From: Peribolospora baueri
Taxonomy: Eukaryota > Basidiomycota > Peribolosporomycetes > Peribolosporales > Peribolosporaceae
DNA: 64,000 nucleotides
Direction: 5' to 3'
Assembly: GCA_029717555.1 (NCBI GenBank)
Contig: JAMDHS010000010.1
Span: forward strand, 186,001-250,000
The position numbers and the translations under genes are program-made. Positions 35,652-48,100 of this stretch are shown here, piece after piece (position 1 is the first letter of the stretch; each line of letters starts with the position of its first letter). Under the pieces are notes generated by a model, which did not search any database, had not been told where the DNA came from, and saw only the letters and a list, made by a program, of their open reading frames with translations.

Positions 35652-38126
35652 TCAGAGAAAGACGGACGGGTCCTCTTGTTGTACCCAGAAGGCGAGGGCG
35701 ATGACGATGTAGAGGGAGATGAGCACTGTCGCCGCGACGAGGATAGGAGGAGATGGCCGTTGCGAACCCGCGTTCACATAGGTGAGTATCAAATCCTGCC
35801 TGACGCAATAATGGAAACGACTGGGACGGATGAGAGATGAGAGACTCACTCATGCCCTCCATGTAGTTCGACTTCCCGTCTTGCAACAGCAAGTTCACGA
35901 GGAGGACGCTCACGATGAGCGAAGTCGTCTCGAAGGCGTGGAAGTAGAGCTGCGACAAAAATGTGAAATAACAGAGATTTAAATATGCCTCAGTGGAGGG
36001 TGTCGAAGCTATACGTTCTCCCTCGATTAAGCTCACCGTGAGCGGGACCTTCATGATCCAGGCGACGACGACGAGCGCCGGAACGACCTGGATGGCGGAA
36101 ACAGGGAATGGTCGTATCAGAGAAAACTCGGTCATTGTGGAAGAGAGAGTCGGCGCATAGTCCCAACTCACCCCGACAGCGATCTGAATGCTACTTCCCA
36201 CGCTCACGCCGATGGCAAGCTCCATCTTGCCCTTCATCGCCATCCACACCGACGTGACGTGCTCAGCCGCATTCCCTACAATGGGAAGCAGAATGGTGCC
36301 GATGAAGGGTTTGCTGGCGGTCGGAGAGCATGGTGATCCGGAGGTAAAGACGGGTGGTGAGGACAGCGTGAAGACTTGGCGGGAGGCGAAAAGAACTCAC
36401 GGTAGACCATAGTCTCTCGCAACGTCGTCGATAGCACCGACGAGGTAATCAGCACAGAAGCTGGTGACAACGGTGATGATGACGAGCCCGATGATTGCGG
36501 CTACAGGCGTCATGTGCTCCTCCTCTTCCTCTTCCGCTTCCTCTTCGATCGCTTCAGTCTGGCCCTCGCCCGAAGCATCGGTGACCGCGTTTTGGGAGGG
36601 TTCCGCGTACAGGTACGCGTGCGATTTGAGCTTTATACGACCCCGGAAATGGGGTGGAGGGGGAGGGGGCACAATAGGGCGTCAGAATAAGGTTCGGCAG
36701 AAAGAGTCGTTGAGAGAAAGCTACTGAGTATACCCACCTGGAAATACAAATACGTTCCGTACACGAAAAGGAGAATGACAGCAGTTCCACGAGAGATGAA
36801 GAGTAGCCCATCTTGTTTCGTCTTGTCAGAGCTGCCCATCTGTGCTGCTTGATAGGCGGCGGGGATGACCATGGTGATGCCGCCAAGCGTTAGAATTGAG
36901 GAGGCACTGAAGAGCGACAAGCGTCCAAGTTGAAAACGTTCAGCGGAGGACCGGACAAACGGTCTTCCTGATGCCCGAACGCGCGCTCAAGCTAAGCAAG
37001 TAAAGTCAGCGAACCCCGGGTAGCACGCACGTCTGAGCTGCAGTCACTTGAAAGTTGCTCTCGTAAAAATAGAATCCTCCTGTGGGAGACGCCAAGGATG
37101 GGATGACCAAGCCAGTCCGTCCATCCCCGTTTTCAACCTTGCAATCGAGCCTCGTTTGCAAGTACCACGTAAAAGAAGACAAAACCGACCTGCAAAGAAG
37201 CTCATTCCGAGGACGAGCAGAATGTTGGAGAGGATGCTGCCCAGCATGGAAGTCTGCACGATGCGCAGTTCGCCGTGAACCAAGCCTACAATACCGACGA
37301 TGAGCTCGACAGCATTTCCGAACCTGGCGAGAATGGGTTAGTACGGGGCAGAGAGCGGCCCTTGTCAGATAAGCAGTGGTGACGCCTACCTGCGGCAAGA
37401 TAGAGTGCTTCTACGCTCACGTGGCATTGAGCAAACCGCCGAGGGTTTGACCGAGGCGCATAGATGCTTGCTCTGTGGAATCACCGAGGAGCTAAGTAAG
37501 TAAAGAAGGGGAAGCATATGAGGTTAAGCAGTCCTCGCACCGCACGCGGACGAGCGTCCAAGCCAGCCATTACGTCGCTCACCTTGGCAAGGGGTACGAT
37601 GGCGATGAAGCTCAGTGTGAACACCCACACGGGCGCCCAATGAGCGAAATGGGACGCAAAGCTGAGCGGGACGAAGACGAGCATGAGGTTGAACCAGGTG
37701 CCGAAGAAGAGCCAGCGGAAGCTGCTGAAGAACGTCAGAGGGGGTTTGCTCAGTTCGCTATTGTCGGTCACCGGGCGGGATGAGTAGGAGACTGGGCGGT
37801 GGATGGGGAGCGAGCCGTCGCGTGACCTCGACCTCTGCCCGATGAGGGGGTCGCGTTCGCTAGCGGACGATGCTGCGTCGTCCACCCGTCGTCCAAAGGC
37901 GGCAAGCGCCCAACGCGGCAATGTGACGAGGCGGAGGTGAGAGGCGGTCGGACATGTCGATGGGTGTTGGACAAGGTGAGCAGCGAAGCAGAGACGAGAC
38001 GGGAGGCCGTCAGAAACCTCGCCAGACCTAGATCGCGTGACCTCGTCCTGTGCACCTTCGCTCACGCCCGACAGGGTACGTGATTTGAGCGCGGAGTGCG
38101 CTCGAGCGGTGTACACACTCACCCAT
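35652..38126 (-). CDS. VCX1: Vacuolar Ca2+/H+ exchanger, VCX1/CAX type
   Basis: Uses the vacuolar proton gradient to load calcium into the vacuole. Resolved exons read 37872-37583, 37491-37421, 37323-37190, 37079-37031, 36906-36738, 36630-36401, 36313-36172, 36084-36037, 35949-35850 and 35725-35652. The two cation-binding repeats are clear: [10 protein letters not shown] (c1) and [13 protein letters not shown] (c2), joined by an acidic loop with a run of about 15 Glu. Helices such as [24 protein letters not shown] and [11 protein letters not shown] follow the family pattern. The start is less certain. A GCCATGG context ATG at 38126 followed immediately by G|GTGAGT would give a 4-base first exon and [14 protein letters not shown], 436 residues in all. 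A longer first exon from the same ATG to the GTGAGC near 38.06 kb also keeps phase. Confidence 0.9.
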
Positions 38127-38756
38127 GGCTAAGAACAGCCGTACTACGACAATGGAGGGATATAGGTGGGTGGAGGTTTGTCCTGGACGACGAACGTCTC
38201 TCTTTGCGCGACGAGGCGGCCGAAGTCCAGAATGCCAAGACAAGCGGATGGTTTCCATACACGATGACGTAATGGAAATAATACTACGACATTCACTGTG
38301 ACGTAATGGAGATAATACTACGACATTCACTGTCGACTCGAAAGCTTGCCGCGCAGCTTCGTGTCCCTGTCATGGACATGCTATGCCCGCGCGCCATGGC
38401 GTCATTCAGGCAGGGAAGGGAGGAAAGAGGACGAAGAAGGCGTGGCGCGGACAACCGCGACCGGCAGTACGAAAGCCTTTCAGTCGGTCGGCGGCGGAGA
38501 GCTGAAAGTGCGATTCGGCGGTTCGAAACCTGGCACGGTTCTCTTCGAGGCTTGTGGACACTTCCTTAAGAGATACAATTCCAGGTGGAACAAGTCCTCC
38601 ATTCAAGGGTATCACCGAACTACAGGTCACCACTGCCGTTTATTGCGGCTGCCGGAGAGGCTCCTAAAAGGGTTGCGGCCCTCCGAAATAGAGGTCGAGA
38701 TAACGACCCTCGGGGTGAGGATGCGAAAAGAATGGCCGATGTAAGGGACCGTGATG
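38127..38756. promoter_or_regulatory. Upstream region of the calcium exchanger
   Basis: Lies between the exchanger start and the stop of the next minus-strand gene. It contains a 34-base direct repeat (38265-38332) with TGACGTAA sites. No coding sequence was supported. Confidence 0.45.
38265..38332. repeat. 34-base tandem repeat with TGACGTAA sites
   Basis: Units 38265-38298 and 38299-38332 are identical except for one A/G difference. Each begins TGACGTAATGGA, so two CRE/ATF-like TGACGTAA sites lie 34 bases apart, about three helical turns, roughly 140-210 bases upstream of the exchanger ATG on the minus strand. Confidence 0.85.
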
Positions 38757-40322
38757 CTAGCGGTCCGGATGAACTGGTCCATCCGTCCCCGTGAGCACGA
38801 CGATCTTTCCCTTGGCTTCGTTGGCCTCCATGTAGCGATGCGCATCTTGGATGTCTTCCATTTTGAAAACTCTGTCCAGGTGCACGCTCAACGGGTGAGT
38901 CGGGGAGCCGATGAGCGGCAAGAGCGTGGCTAACGGGAGATGGGCGATGGAGTGAGACTGCACAACGAGCGAGCAAAACGGCCACAACCTCCATCATCAT
39001 CCGGTTCTGGTGCAGTGGACGAATGGCTCGTAAAAGTACTCACGTAGCTGGAAAACGTCGTCAGCTTTACTCCGGACGGAATTGCGCCTAGTGGCGTGAA
39101 CGAACCGAGGTTCCAGCCTGTATCACAGGGGCGCAGATGCCGAGCGAACGTGGAAAATGAAAGAAACAGAGGCAAGGGAGAGGTCGTCGAACCATAAAAT
39201 AGGCCGGAGCATGAAGCGAGGAAAGATGGAAAGAAGGACTCGCTCACCACCGGCTAGGCCGCCAAGCAGGCAGACCGTCCCTCCCGGCGATTTTGCGCAT
39301 TTGAGGCTGTCGAGGAGGGTGGTCGTTCCGACAAAATCGAGGACGGCGTCAAAGCCACCATTGGTGGGGCCATAGCCCGTGGCAGCGTCGCTTTCCAGGA
39401 CGTGACTCGTGACACCGTGGAGTGGGTCTCCGGTCTCGCTCGCGATGCCTCTGACGCTGGAGGGAAGAGGTGAGGCTGGCCCCCGAATCCGCTTGGAGAG
39501 AGGCACATCGGCGCCGGTCGGTATCGAGACGGACCTCTTCGAGGGCGACAAAGATGGGTCCGCGGGCATGGCTCCTCTGTCGCCATCGAGAAACACGAAA
39601 TCACAGCCGGCCGCTCTGATACGTTCCACTTTTGCTTTATCCCTCGTCGTTCCTACGACAGTTCCCGCTCCCAAGACGTGCTTCGCCAACGACGCCGCCG
39701 CCAAACCGGCGGCGGAGGAAGCTCCGCGGATGAGCAGCGTGTGCCCCTGCTGAAGGCCGAGGGATGCGGTGAGCGCCCCATGCGCGGTGAGGTAGGTTTC
39801 TGGGATGGCGACGAGCGTGGACCAGTCGAGGCCGGACGGAATGACGTTCAGCGGAGGTGAGACGGAGAGAAGGGGCAGAACGGCATATTCTGCGAGATCG
39901 GGTAGTGACGGCAGAGGTGATGAAGGTTAGTGGGCGGAGGAGAAGACGGAAGGCAAGTCGCAAAGCAGTATCAAAGGAAGGAGGAGGAAGTGCGGCGAAC
40001 CTTGGTATCCCCCGTCGAAAGACCTCCCCATCTTCCCCATCGCACAACACACCACGTCTCCCTTCTTCCAGCCTTTGCCCTCCAGTCCCGGGCCAACCTC
40101 CTCGACCGTCCCGACAGCCTCGATACCGATGACTTTGGGAAACTGGACAGCGTCTCCGGAGCCTCCAGAGCGAGTGACGAGCTCGGCACGATTAAGACCG
40201 AAGGCACGGATGTGTACGAGCAGCTTTCCCGGCTCGACGGACGGCTTTAGATACGAAGGGTCAAGGATTAGGACCTCGGGCCCGCCGGGCTGCTTGACGA
40301 CGATGGCGCGCTGGGTGGCCAT
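38757..40322 (-). CDS. Zinc-free quinone oxidoreductase (MDR superfamily)
   Basis: NADPH-dependent medium-chain reductase related to zeta-crystallin. Exons 40322-40001, 39889-39248, 39117-39044 and 38957-38757 keep phase and give 412 residues; family members are usually near 330. The N-terminal GroES-like fold has FGLNRAELVTR and FPKVIGIEAVGTVEEVG, the Rossmann dinucleotide site GASSAAGLAAASLAK, and the substrate half DFVGTTTLLDSLK and GGTVCLLGGLAGG. The catalytic zinc Cys/His pattern of alcohol dehydrogenases is absent. Extra length comes from a Ser/Pro/Arg-rich insertion of about 55 residues after the second Rossmann strand (FVFLDGDRG). The first intron uses a weak GTTCGC donor. Substrate unknown. 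Confidence 0.88.
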
Positions 40323-41694
40323 GGCGCCGTCACTTGATCAAATGGAGGGTATAAGAGGAAGATAGGTTTGGAGAGAAGAGCGTCAGCAAAGTCGAAGGTG
40401 GAGGTGGGGACCGGGGTTATGGACGTTTAAGAGCGAGTGACGACGAGAGATAATGAATGGCGATGCACATGATCTGGTACCGTTCAGCGCCATGTCAGGG
40501 AAATCAATAGCACGCAAGTCTTGGTGAAGCGGATTTACGACTGCATGCACTCTAGGGACATTGCAGCAAATGTTGGACAGGAAAATCTAAAGCACCGGCA
40601 CCCTCCGACGTGCTATGAAGTATCGTCCAAAACAGCTGCGGGGTGATGAGCAAGAGGGAAGAGGGGAAAGGCAGGAGGACGGAACGAAGTCAGCCGTGCG
40701 ATATGGGCCGACGGAATGAGCCGAACCGAACTCTCAGTACCCCTGCACGTTGGTTCACAGCCGAACAAAAAAGCACGAAGCCTCCTCCATCTCCATCGTT
40801 CAGACAAAACAAACAGAGAGGACGAAGCTTTGGCCTTGTCGCTCTGGCTCCGCCCAGGCGTCATCCTACGCAGCCACCGGTCGCCCCGCTCTCATGAGAG
40901 AAGGAAGACCGATGCGCCGAGCAGACATGAACTCCCTGTTTGTGCGGGCTTCATCATCGAGTCGATTCGGAAGTCGAAGAGAACGTCCGGCGCCCTAGAG
41001 CAACAAAGCACCCACCGATTTCCGCTACAATTCTTGCGAGATGGACGTCTCTACGATGGAAATGCCGATTGACATGCGTGGAATGGCAGCGAAGGAGAGT
41101 TCCCGCTGCGGTAATCGTAGGTCACCTCTTTTTTTTTTTCCCTACCTCGTCTTTCTCGTCGTCATCTCTTCGTCTGCCACGGACTCCACCACGTCCTTTG
41201 ACCGCGGAGCAGAAGGCTCACCCGCTGAGAAGGGATGCGCATCCTATCCTCACTCACTTCTTGCCGCAGATAAGCGCTGCGGAAAAAAAAGATGCCCACT
41301 TTTGTTCGACGTCGTCCCTCTTCCCCGTCATCGGTCGCCCCGAGTCGTCTTTCTCAAACGACTGTTGCTGTTGTGGCAGAGCCGGGAGGGGGGTGTTGGT
41401 CTCTCTCCCCTCGGTAGACGTTTGTTTGTCGTCGCGATCTGTTCGTCTGCTCCATCGTCCATAGTTTTAGTTCCTTCGTCCTGCCGAGCCTGACCTTGCC
41501 GCCTTCCAAGACATGACCGAATCCATTAGACCACAATTGACACAAGACCCATTTCACAAGCAACCCGCGGAACCCGAGGTCATGTCCATGCGGAAGCCCC
41601 AAGAGCGCAACCGAATCAATCCTAAGCACCGCCGAGCGACGCGAGCGGCTCGCAGAACGAACAAAACCTTGTTTCATCCGTTCTCCGAACGACG
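40323..41694. other. Intergenic region, no supported gene
   Basis: 1.4 kb upstream of the quinone reductase (minus) and downstream of the conserved fungal protein (minus). Open frames exist on both strands but show no domain, and none could be tied to consistent splice sites. T10 and A8 tracts occur near 41128-41141 and 41283. Confidence 0.4.
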
Positions 41695-44509
41695 TCAAAT
41701 CCCCGTGTGAGCATCCTTCCCCGACGCGGACCTGGACCCGCCGACAATCTCGGCGGCGTGGACGGCGTTCAGGACCTTGCCTCTTACCGTCCTTTCCAGC
41801 CCGCAGTCGCGTATCACGTTCCTGCATTGCGCAAGCCAGTCGCCCTCCCTGAGACCCCGAAGGGCCAAAACGGACGGGTGTCCGTGCGGGCCCGCCTTCA
41901 ACACCCAGCCGCGATCGGGGCGGTCGAGGGATTGCGGGTCATCGCTGTGGTCGTGGCGAGCGTACGGTCCACGATTGTCATCGTCAAAGTAGGACAGCGG
42001 AGAGGAGCGTGGCGTGTTGGGAAACTTGGCGTCAATGATCGCCGCCGCCGTCTCTATCGTCTCTGCGCCCTCCACGACCTCCCAGTGCGTGAAGGTGTAG
42101 TACACAGCCGCCGTGTCCCATTGTGCGCCGTAGAGGACCTCTAGGACGTAGCGAGCCGTGAGCGAGATGACGATGACACCGACGGGGATGAGAACGAGCC
42201 ACGGCTTCGCACACACAAGGGACAGAATGACAATAAGGAATGAGTGATTTCCGGGATATGGAATTAAAACGGAATTGTGCGTCAACGGGGAGATAGCAGT
42301 ACCGCTGACCACTCACAATACCCCCCGCGATGGCGCCCACCACGCCCGGGGCAAAGACGGCGACGACGCAAAACTGCCCCGGCGGCGGCGGCGAGGACGG
42401 AAGAAGGGCAGAGCACGTCATATCAGATCCAAGTTCCATACCTCGAACGCTTGTCTAATCGCAACAAGCGAGTGGAATCCAACGGCCCACCCACTCACCC
42501 ACAACGGATGACTTGGCCTTAGGTTCATCATCTTGGAGAATCTGGTCGAAGGCAGTACGCGGATGCGGTCCCCATGGGTGACGAAACGAATGTCCAGGTT
42601 ACCGGCGTAGTTGGTTTCACGAATGATGGAGGTGACCTCTATTCTCGGCGTGGCCAGGCGTGAAAAAGGAATGGAGTAAGACGATCGTCAGACAGGATAG
42701 GGCACTCACGGTACGTCAGCGATTATTTAGGCCGCCCATTCGAAAAAGTCCAACCGGATCCTCAACCGATCGAGGGGCCCAACGGAAAGCGTAGACGCAC
42801 CGTTTTTGACAAGCTCGAAATCCCACCCTCCCACAATTTTCTCAAACTCAAACCTCTTCAGCGGCTTGGTCGAGGCGCAATAGTCGTCCGCGACTTCCCT
42901 AATCGTCCTTCCAAAGGGGAGCATGATGCGCTGGTGAAGGGTAGGAGAGGAGGTGCCAGGAATGACAGAAAGGTAGGAGGTTTGGCGGTGAGAAAGGCGG
43001 CCGTCGGCACTGTCGCGGCCGCGGCTTTGACCTTGATGTTGTGCCTGGGAGTGACTGGGAGGAGGATCATCACGGTGGGCGGCGAGGAGGCCAACAGTGT
43101 CGCTGTCGAGAGCGGCGGCGTCGGCATCGTCGTCGTCGGTATAACAGGTAGGACGCCCGTACCCAAGCTCGGTGTCCGCATCGCCCGCCGCATCTCTAGC
43201 CACGTCCTGCTGCGTCTTTTGTATCTGGAACGCCTTCACGGCCCGCTGGGCGGGCAAATTGTGCCACTCCCAAGGAGGTATGCCTTTCTTCCTGTCCCGA
43301 TCCATGTCTAGCTTGACTTTTGTCTTGTCACCCTTTTTCAGCTTCACCTCCCTTCCTGCCAGGTCGCGGCTCTTGTCTGCTCCCGCCCACAGGGCTGAGG
43401 AACGACCGCCGCGATGGGCGAGGGTGTCGTCGCGGTGTACGAAGAAGGTGGGCACCGTACCGAAGTGACAATACGTATCTCCCTCCGCGTCCACGTGCAT
43501 GTTCAAAGGGATGGAGAAGTCAAAGTCTAGCACGGGAACGATCTCAATGTGCTGTTTTGACACCATTCTCCCGTTCTCTCGTATGGTCTCGGTGCGAGTC
43601 TGGGTCTGTAGAAAAAAAAGAGAGAGAGAAAAGGAGAGATAGGCGGCATAGAGAGAAATGCCGGAGGTGGACCCGTGGTTTCGGCGTCAGACCTTTCCCC
43701 TTCACATCGTTACCTGGCGACTCGGGTATGAAAGGAGCAGCTGAGAATGCTCACTTCTGGATGGGAGCCGATGACGCGAAGGCGCATGCCAGGCGCGCGC
43801 TGGCCGTGTTCGAGCAGGAAGCGATAGAGAGCCTCACCTACGTTGGAGAGCCCACAGCGTGCGATGGCTAGCCATCAGCCAGCTGACCCTCACTGTGACC
43901 CCGGGTCGGACGCTCACCGTCATTGTTCAAATGCTCATCATGGCTGACGATGACACCGCCGTCATGCTCGTGTCCAGGACCCCACGCGACGGCACTTGTG
44001 CCCGCACCAATGCGTCCCGAGACGAAGGGGTTCCCGCGAGTAAAAGAGGGAGGGTCGGTAACTGCGACGTTGGAATTGGAGAGGCTGACGTCCCGGTGGA
44101 TGAAGGGCGTCACGTAGAAGGAGGCTTGGTACGGCACGAAGGAGGGAGGTGGGATGGTGGGCAGGACTTCTTCTTCTTCTTCTCCTATGGTCGGGCCGCT
44201 TGCTGCTGAGAAGTGTTCGGCGGCGGACTCCGGCTCGCCGCCGTCGTCGTCGTCGTCCTCTGCGAAGGCGCTCTTGAATGAAGATTTTTTGTGTGCCGCA
44301 GACGCGCGGGCTTGTCCAAGAGCGGCCGAGGAAGAGGACGGGTCGGATGAAGAAGACGGGACAGGAAGGACGACGCTGGTGTAAGCGGGCAGTTCCATGC
44401 TCGCATCGTCTTCGTCCAGCCCGACGTTGACGCCGAGCGCTTGTGAGTCGTCGGACGAGGCAGGGTCGGCAGACGGCAGCGTCTCTGGCCCGTCGAGCTT
44501 GATGGGCAT
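41695..44509 (-). CDS. Conserved fungal membrane-anchored protein, function unknown
   Basis: Exons 44509-43918, 43837-43755, 43605-42801, 42638-42499, 42373-42317 and 42204-41695 are in phase and give 728 residues. The first 140 residues are acidic and Ser-rich. A folded part then includes YRFLLEHGQRAPGMRLRVIG, HIEIVPVLDFDFSIPL, REVADDYCASTKPLKRFEFEK, IRETNYAGNLDIRFVTHGD and RVLPSTRFSKMMNL. Two hydrophobic helices follow near the C-terminal third (VFAPGVVGAIAGGI and PWLVLIPVGVIVISLT). The EFEK/GWD/NY-GN/V-P-xR-S order recalls a widespread unnamed ascomycete and basidiomycete family. No enzymatic motif is visible, so no role is proposed. Confidence 0.7.
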
Positions 44510-45167
44510 AATGGGCGGAGGGGGGCGGCGATGTGAAGGGGAGGGAAAGAGAAAGGATGAAAAGAGTTGCGAGGCGTTGCAAGGACGAAGGAGAATTTAA
44601 GGCAAGGCGCTGCCGTCGTCGCTGGTGACGCTCGCCGGGGGTGTCGATCACCGTTCCTGCATCGTCTGCCAAGCCAAACCTGGATAAGCCGGCCGGCAGT
44701 GGACGGTGATCAATCAAGCCTTGCCAAGGCGCCAAGTCTGGGTGGGGCAAGGGAGCGCTTGTTTGCCGCATCGAGCCGGTCTTCGTTTCTTACAACTGGA
44801 TCGCATTTTCATCATCGCGGCGACGAGATGTCAGTGATGGGCGAGCTTGCCTACTCGTCGACCAGCACACAGCAGTTTGATGGGATAGGAACGTTCGCTG
44901 ATGCGCAGAGAATCGCGCTAGACGCCAGCGTTGTCTCGACGTTAATGAGCGTAAGCATAGTCTGAGTTTTCGATGAGACTGGCCTGCAGGCTGCAACGAA
45001 TGCATTGCCGGTTGCGGAGGCCATGTGAAAGTAGGTAAACGAGCCACTAAATTCCAAGACAGATAGGAAAAGGGTACTGGAGAGGCACTGCAGGAAATGG
45101 GATACGATGTACGGTCGGACGACGATGGGAAGGAGGAAGAGTTCTTCGATATGACATACAGGCCCCT
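44510..45167. other. Intergenic region between VPS10 and the fungal membrane protein
   Basis: Both neighbours are on the minus strand, so this should hold the VPS10 3' UTR and the next gene's promoter. Open frames of 60-130 codons on both strands lack domains or splice support. Confidence 0.4.
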
Positions 45168-48100
45168 TTAGTCTTCTTCATAATTTTGCAGGATCTTTTC
45201 GGGTGTAGCCAGGAGAGAAAAGGGGCACTATGCGTTAGTAAAAATTAAACATACGAACGACATCCCAAGAATCAGGCTCACCTCTGCATCTTCATCCATG
45301 GACAGATGCCGATAGCCCCCGTACGAGCCACGGTTGGTCTTCGGCCAGAAGGGTAGTCGCTCGAGCCATTCCGAGACATGGCCCCATACCGCACCTGCGA
45401 CCCCGACAACAAACCACGGCACAGACGCGAGCGTCGACATGAAGCTGTCGTCGCCATATGAGGAGGGATCGGGCAAGCGTATTTGTCTAAACGCAACGAG
45501 GGGCCGGGAAATAGCAGATGGGTTTGTGAGTGTTCATGTTGACAACCCATAGCTTTATCTGAACTCACCCATACCCCCCGCTTCGCTTGCGAAGCCACCA
45601 ATACCCGACGAGACCACCGAGAATGAAAGGCGTGAGGATGATCGTCGCCCAAAAGAAGAATCCATGGCGCTTGATGCTGCTGGGGCAGAGATGCCGCGTA
45701 CCCCTGTGCAACTCGAGACCGGCCTCGCAAGAGGACATGGGGATCTTTCGGTACGCAGTGCGATCGTAGTAGTAGTCAACGCCCCAGCCGCATTGGCCTT
45801 CAACGTCCGTGGCAAGCGGTTGAGCGACGGGAATGAGTTCGCAGTCTCCGTTCTTGTTGCGGAAGTGGTTTACCTCGCTGGAGACAAGAAAGAGGAGAAA
45901 CGTCAGAGTCAGGCTGGCATCGTAGGATCAAAAGGATAATACCCACCATTCGAAATCATCGTGGGTGCAGGCACAGTTTTTCTCGATCTTCAGCGGCTGA
46001 GGAATTTTCTCTCCCACGTAGCAGTTGGCGTCGCGGATGCGACGGTGGTAATGAGTCTGCCAAGAGAAAGCGAAAATGAACCGTCCATTGTCAGCGACTA
46101 ACTCAAAGCAGCCGGTCTTAAAGGCATCCAGGTACTCACCTGACGACCGAAGAGACAGCGCTCTTCGCGCTCTTCGCTCGGGCTCCAGAGCTCAAAGTCG
46201 TCGTTGTCGGGATGAGCCAGATCAAGGTTGCACTTGCGGTCGGTGATCTTGGAGAAGTCGAGGTAAATGGCAACGGTATTGGCAGTGCTCCTCGGAGCCT
46301 TTCCAAATAAGATGAACTTGCGGCTCGTGTCTTCAGGGACGGTGGCGATGGAACTGACGCGGATCGGCTCGCCGATAGAGTACTCCTTCCAGGTAAGGCC
46401 CTCATCGGTGGAGTAGATCACTCGATCCGTCGGACCTTCATCGTTGACGAGCACGAGAATGGAGCCTTGGTCGCCAAACTCCCAGAGGTGGGCGTCTTTG
46501 TGGATCTCCTCCCACGTGAAACCTCCATCACGGGTAAGGAACGTGTCGCTAGAAGTGTACGGCGCAAGGTGCTCTCCCACGTTGCCGACCGCAACCATCA
46601 ATCCTACTGCCGTTGGGCTGCTGTATGTCGTCCGCGGGTCATTGCGTTCTGTGTAGCCGTGAAGATGAAGGGCACACCGGGTGCTGTGGCAATCGTAACG
46701 GTTACCGTACACGTCGACCGACGGCAGAACGAGCGGCTTCCACTTCCCGCCGTCATTGTGAGTGATACGAGTTTGCAGTTGCTTGTTTCCTGTCACACTA
46801 GCGTCATCCGCATTGCCCACGATGTTCACCACCGCGATGCCGTCCAGGCCTTGCATCTTCTCGAAGTCGACATAGCCCTTGGTGTTGCGATTGGCGTGTT
46901 CAAGCGACATAGTGTAATGGGTGCCGTTGCTGTCCGACTTGAATAGGGTGCCCCACTCACTTCCTTCCGTTGAGTGCGTTGTGACGTGCAAGAAGATGGA
47001 ATCGGTCACCGAGTCTAGCACCGTGTAGGCCTTGTCCTCCAGTCGCATATTGGGAGGGAACTGAGTTTCGGCGAAGTTCTTTCCGTCCTTCGAGACGTAC
47101 ATCTTGAGCGTGAGTGTGAGACTGTTTAGTTCGGCGACAACCATGTACTCCTCGAACGTGGCAAAGCCGCGGATGCTCTCAAAGAGCGTGGTCTTGCTCT
47201 TGTAAAAGTTTGTGCCCGCGATGAGCTGGAGTTGATGCTCTAGCCCGAACACAGCCTGGTTCCCACTCTTTTCGGCGTACGACTCGCAGAAGATGATGCG
47301 CTCGTCGATCTTGAACATCTTGTCTCGACCCCAGGAGCAGGTTCGAACATACTCGTCGACGGGCTCCCACGTGCGGCCGTTCCTTGTGCTGTAAAACGCC
47401 TTGGTGTGGCAGTTATTCGAGATGCTCGATGAACAGCCCTCGCTACCCGTCCAAATAATCCAATCCGGCCGCTCCGGATGATAGTCGAGGATCGGGAGAC
47501 CAAGCCCGTTGGCTTCCGCTGGCGCTGTGAAGTGATCCCAGTTGATGCCTTGGTTGGTGGTGTACCACACCTTTCTGCCGCTAGTGATCAGGTGTGCGCG
47601 GTCGTTCGAGTACGGATGCATCATGAACGTGAGGAAACGCTCCTTCTCATGGACCATCTTCCACGAGAAACCCTCGTTATGAGAGATCCAGATAGAGCCG
47701 TCCGTAACCTGTACAATGACGGTCTTGGAACCGCCGAAGTACGAATAGTCCACAACCGCACCAGGAAACTCGTGCTGTTGCAAAGGGAAGCGAAAGCGAC
47801 CACCTGGACTGAGAACAGACTCGCTTGAGGTTGACGCACGTAGCATTGAACTCACAACCTGGTGGGACACCTGTCCCGGCGCCGCCTGTCCTTCCTTGCA
47901 ATCTTTCTCCTTCTTCTCATCGAGTTTGACCCCAGTCACGGCGTCGCAGGTGTTGCCCGGAATCTTGCGATATCCAGAGGAACCCATGTACTTGTCGGTC
48001 TCACGTTGACAAGCGCCAATGGGGATACGCTCAGGGCCGGCAGGTATGCATTTGCCATCCTCCTGGAGGGCAAAATTGTAGTCGCTGGTGGGACAGATTG

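Noticed and set aside
38515-38540. GGTTCGAAACC string resembling a tRNA T-arm
   Set aside because: No matching acceptor, D or anticodon stems can be drawn around it.
41513-41710. Plus-strand 65-codon basic ORF
   Set aside because: No homology pattern or splice context was seen, and it overlaps the 3' end of a well-supported minus-strand gene.
46098-47987. Second, separate VPS10 gene
   Set aside because: The first and second propellers are joined by the Cys-rich module in one reading order with no start/stop between; tandem propellers are the normal fungal VPS10 form.
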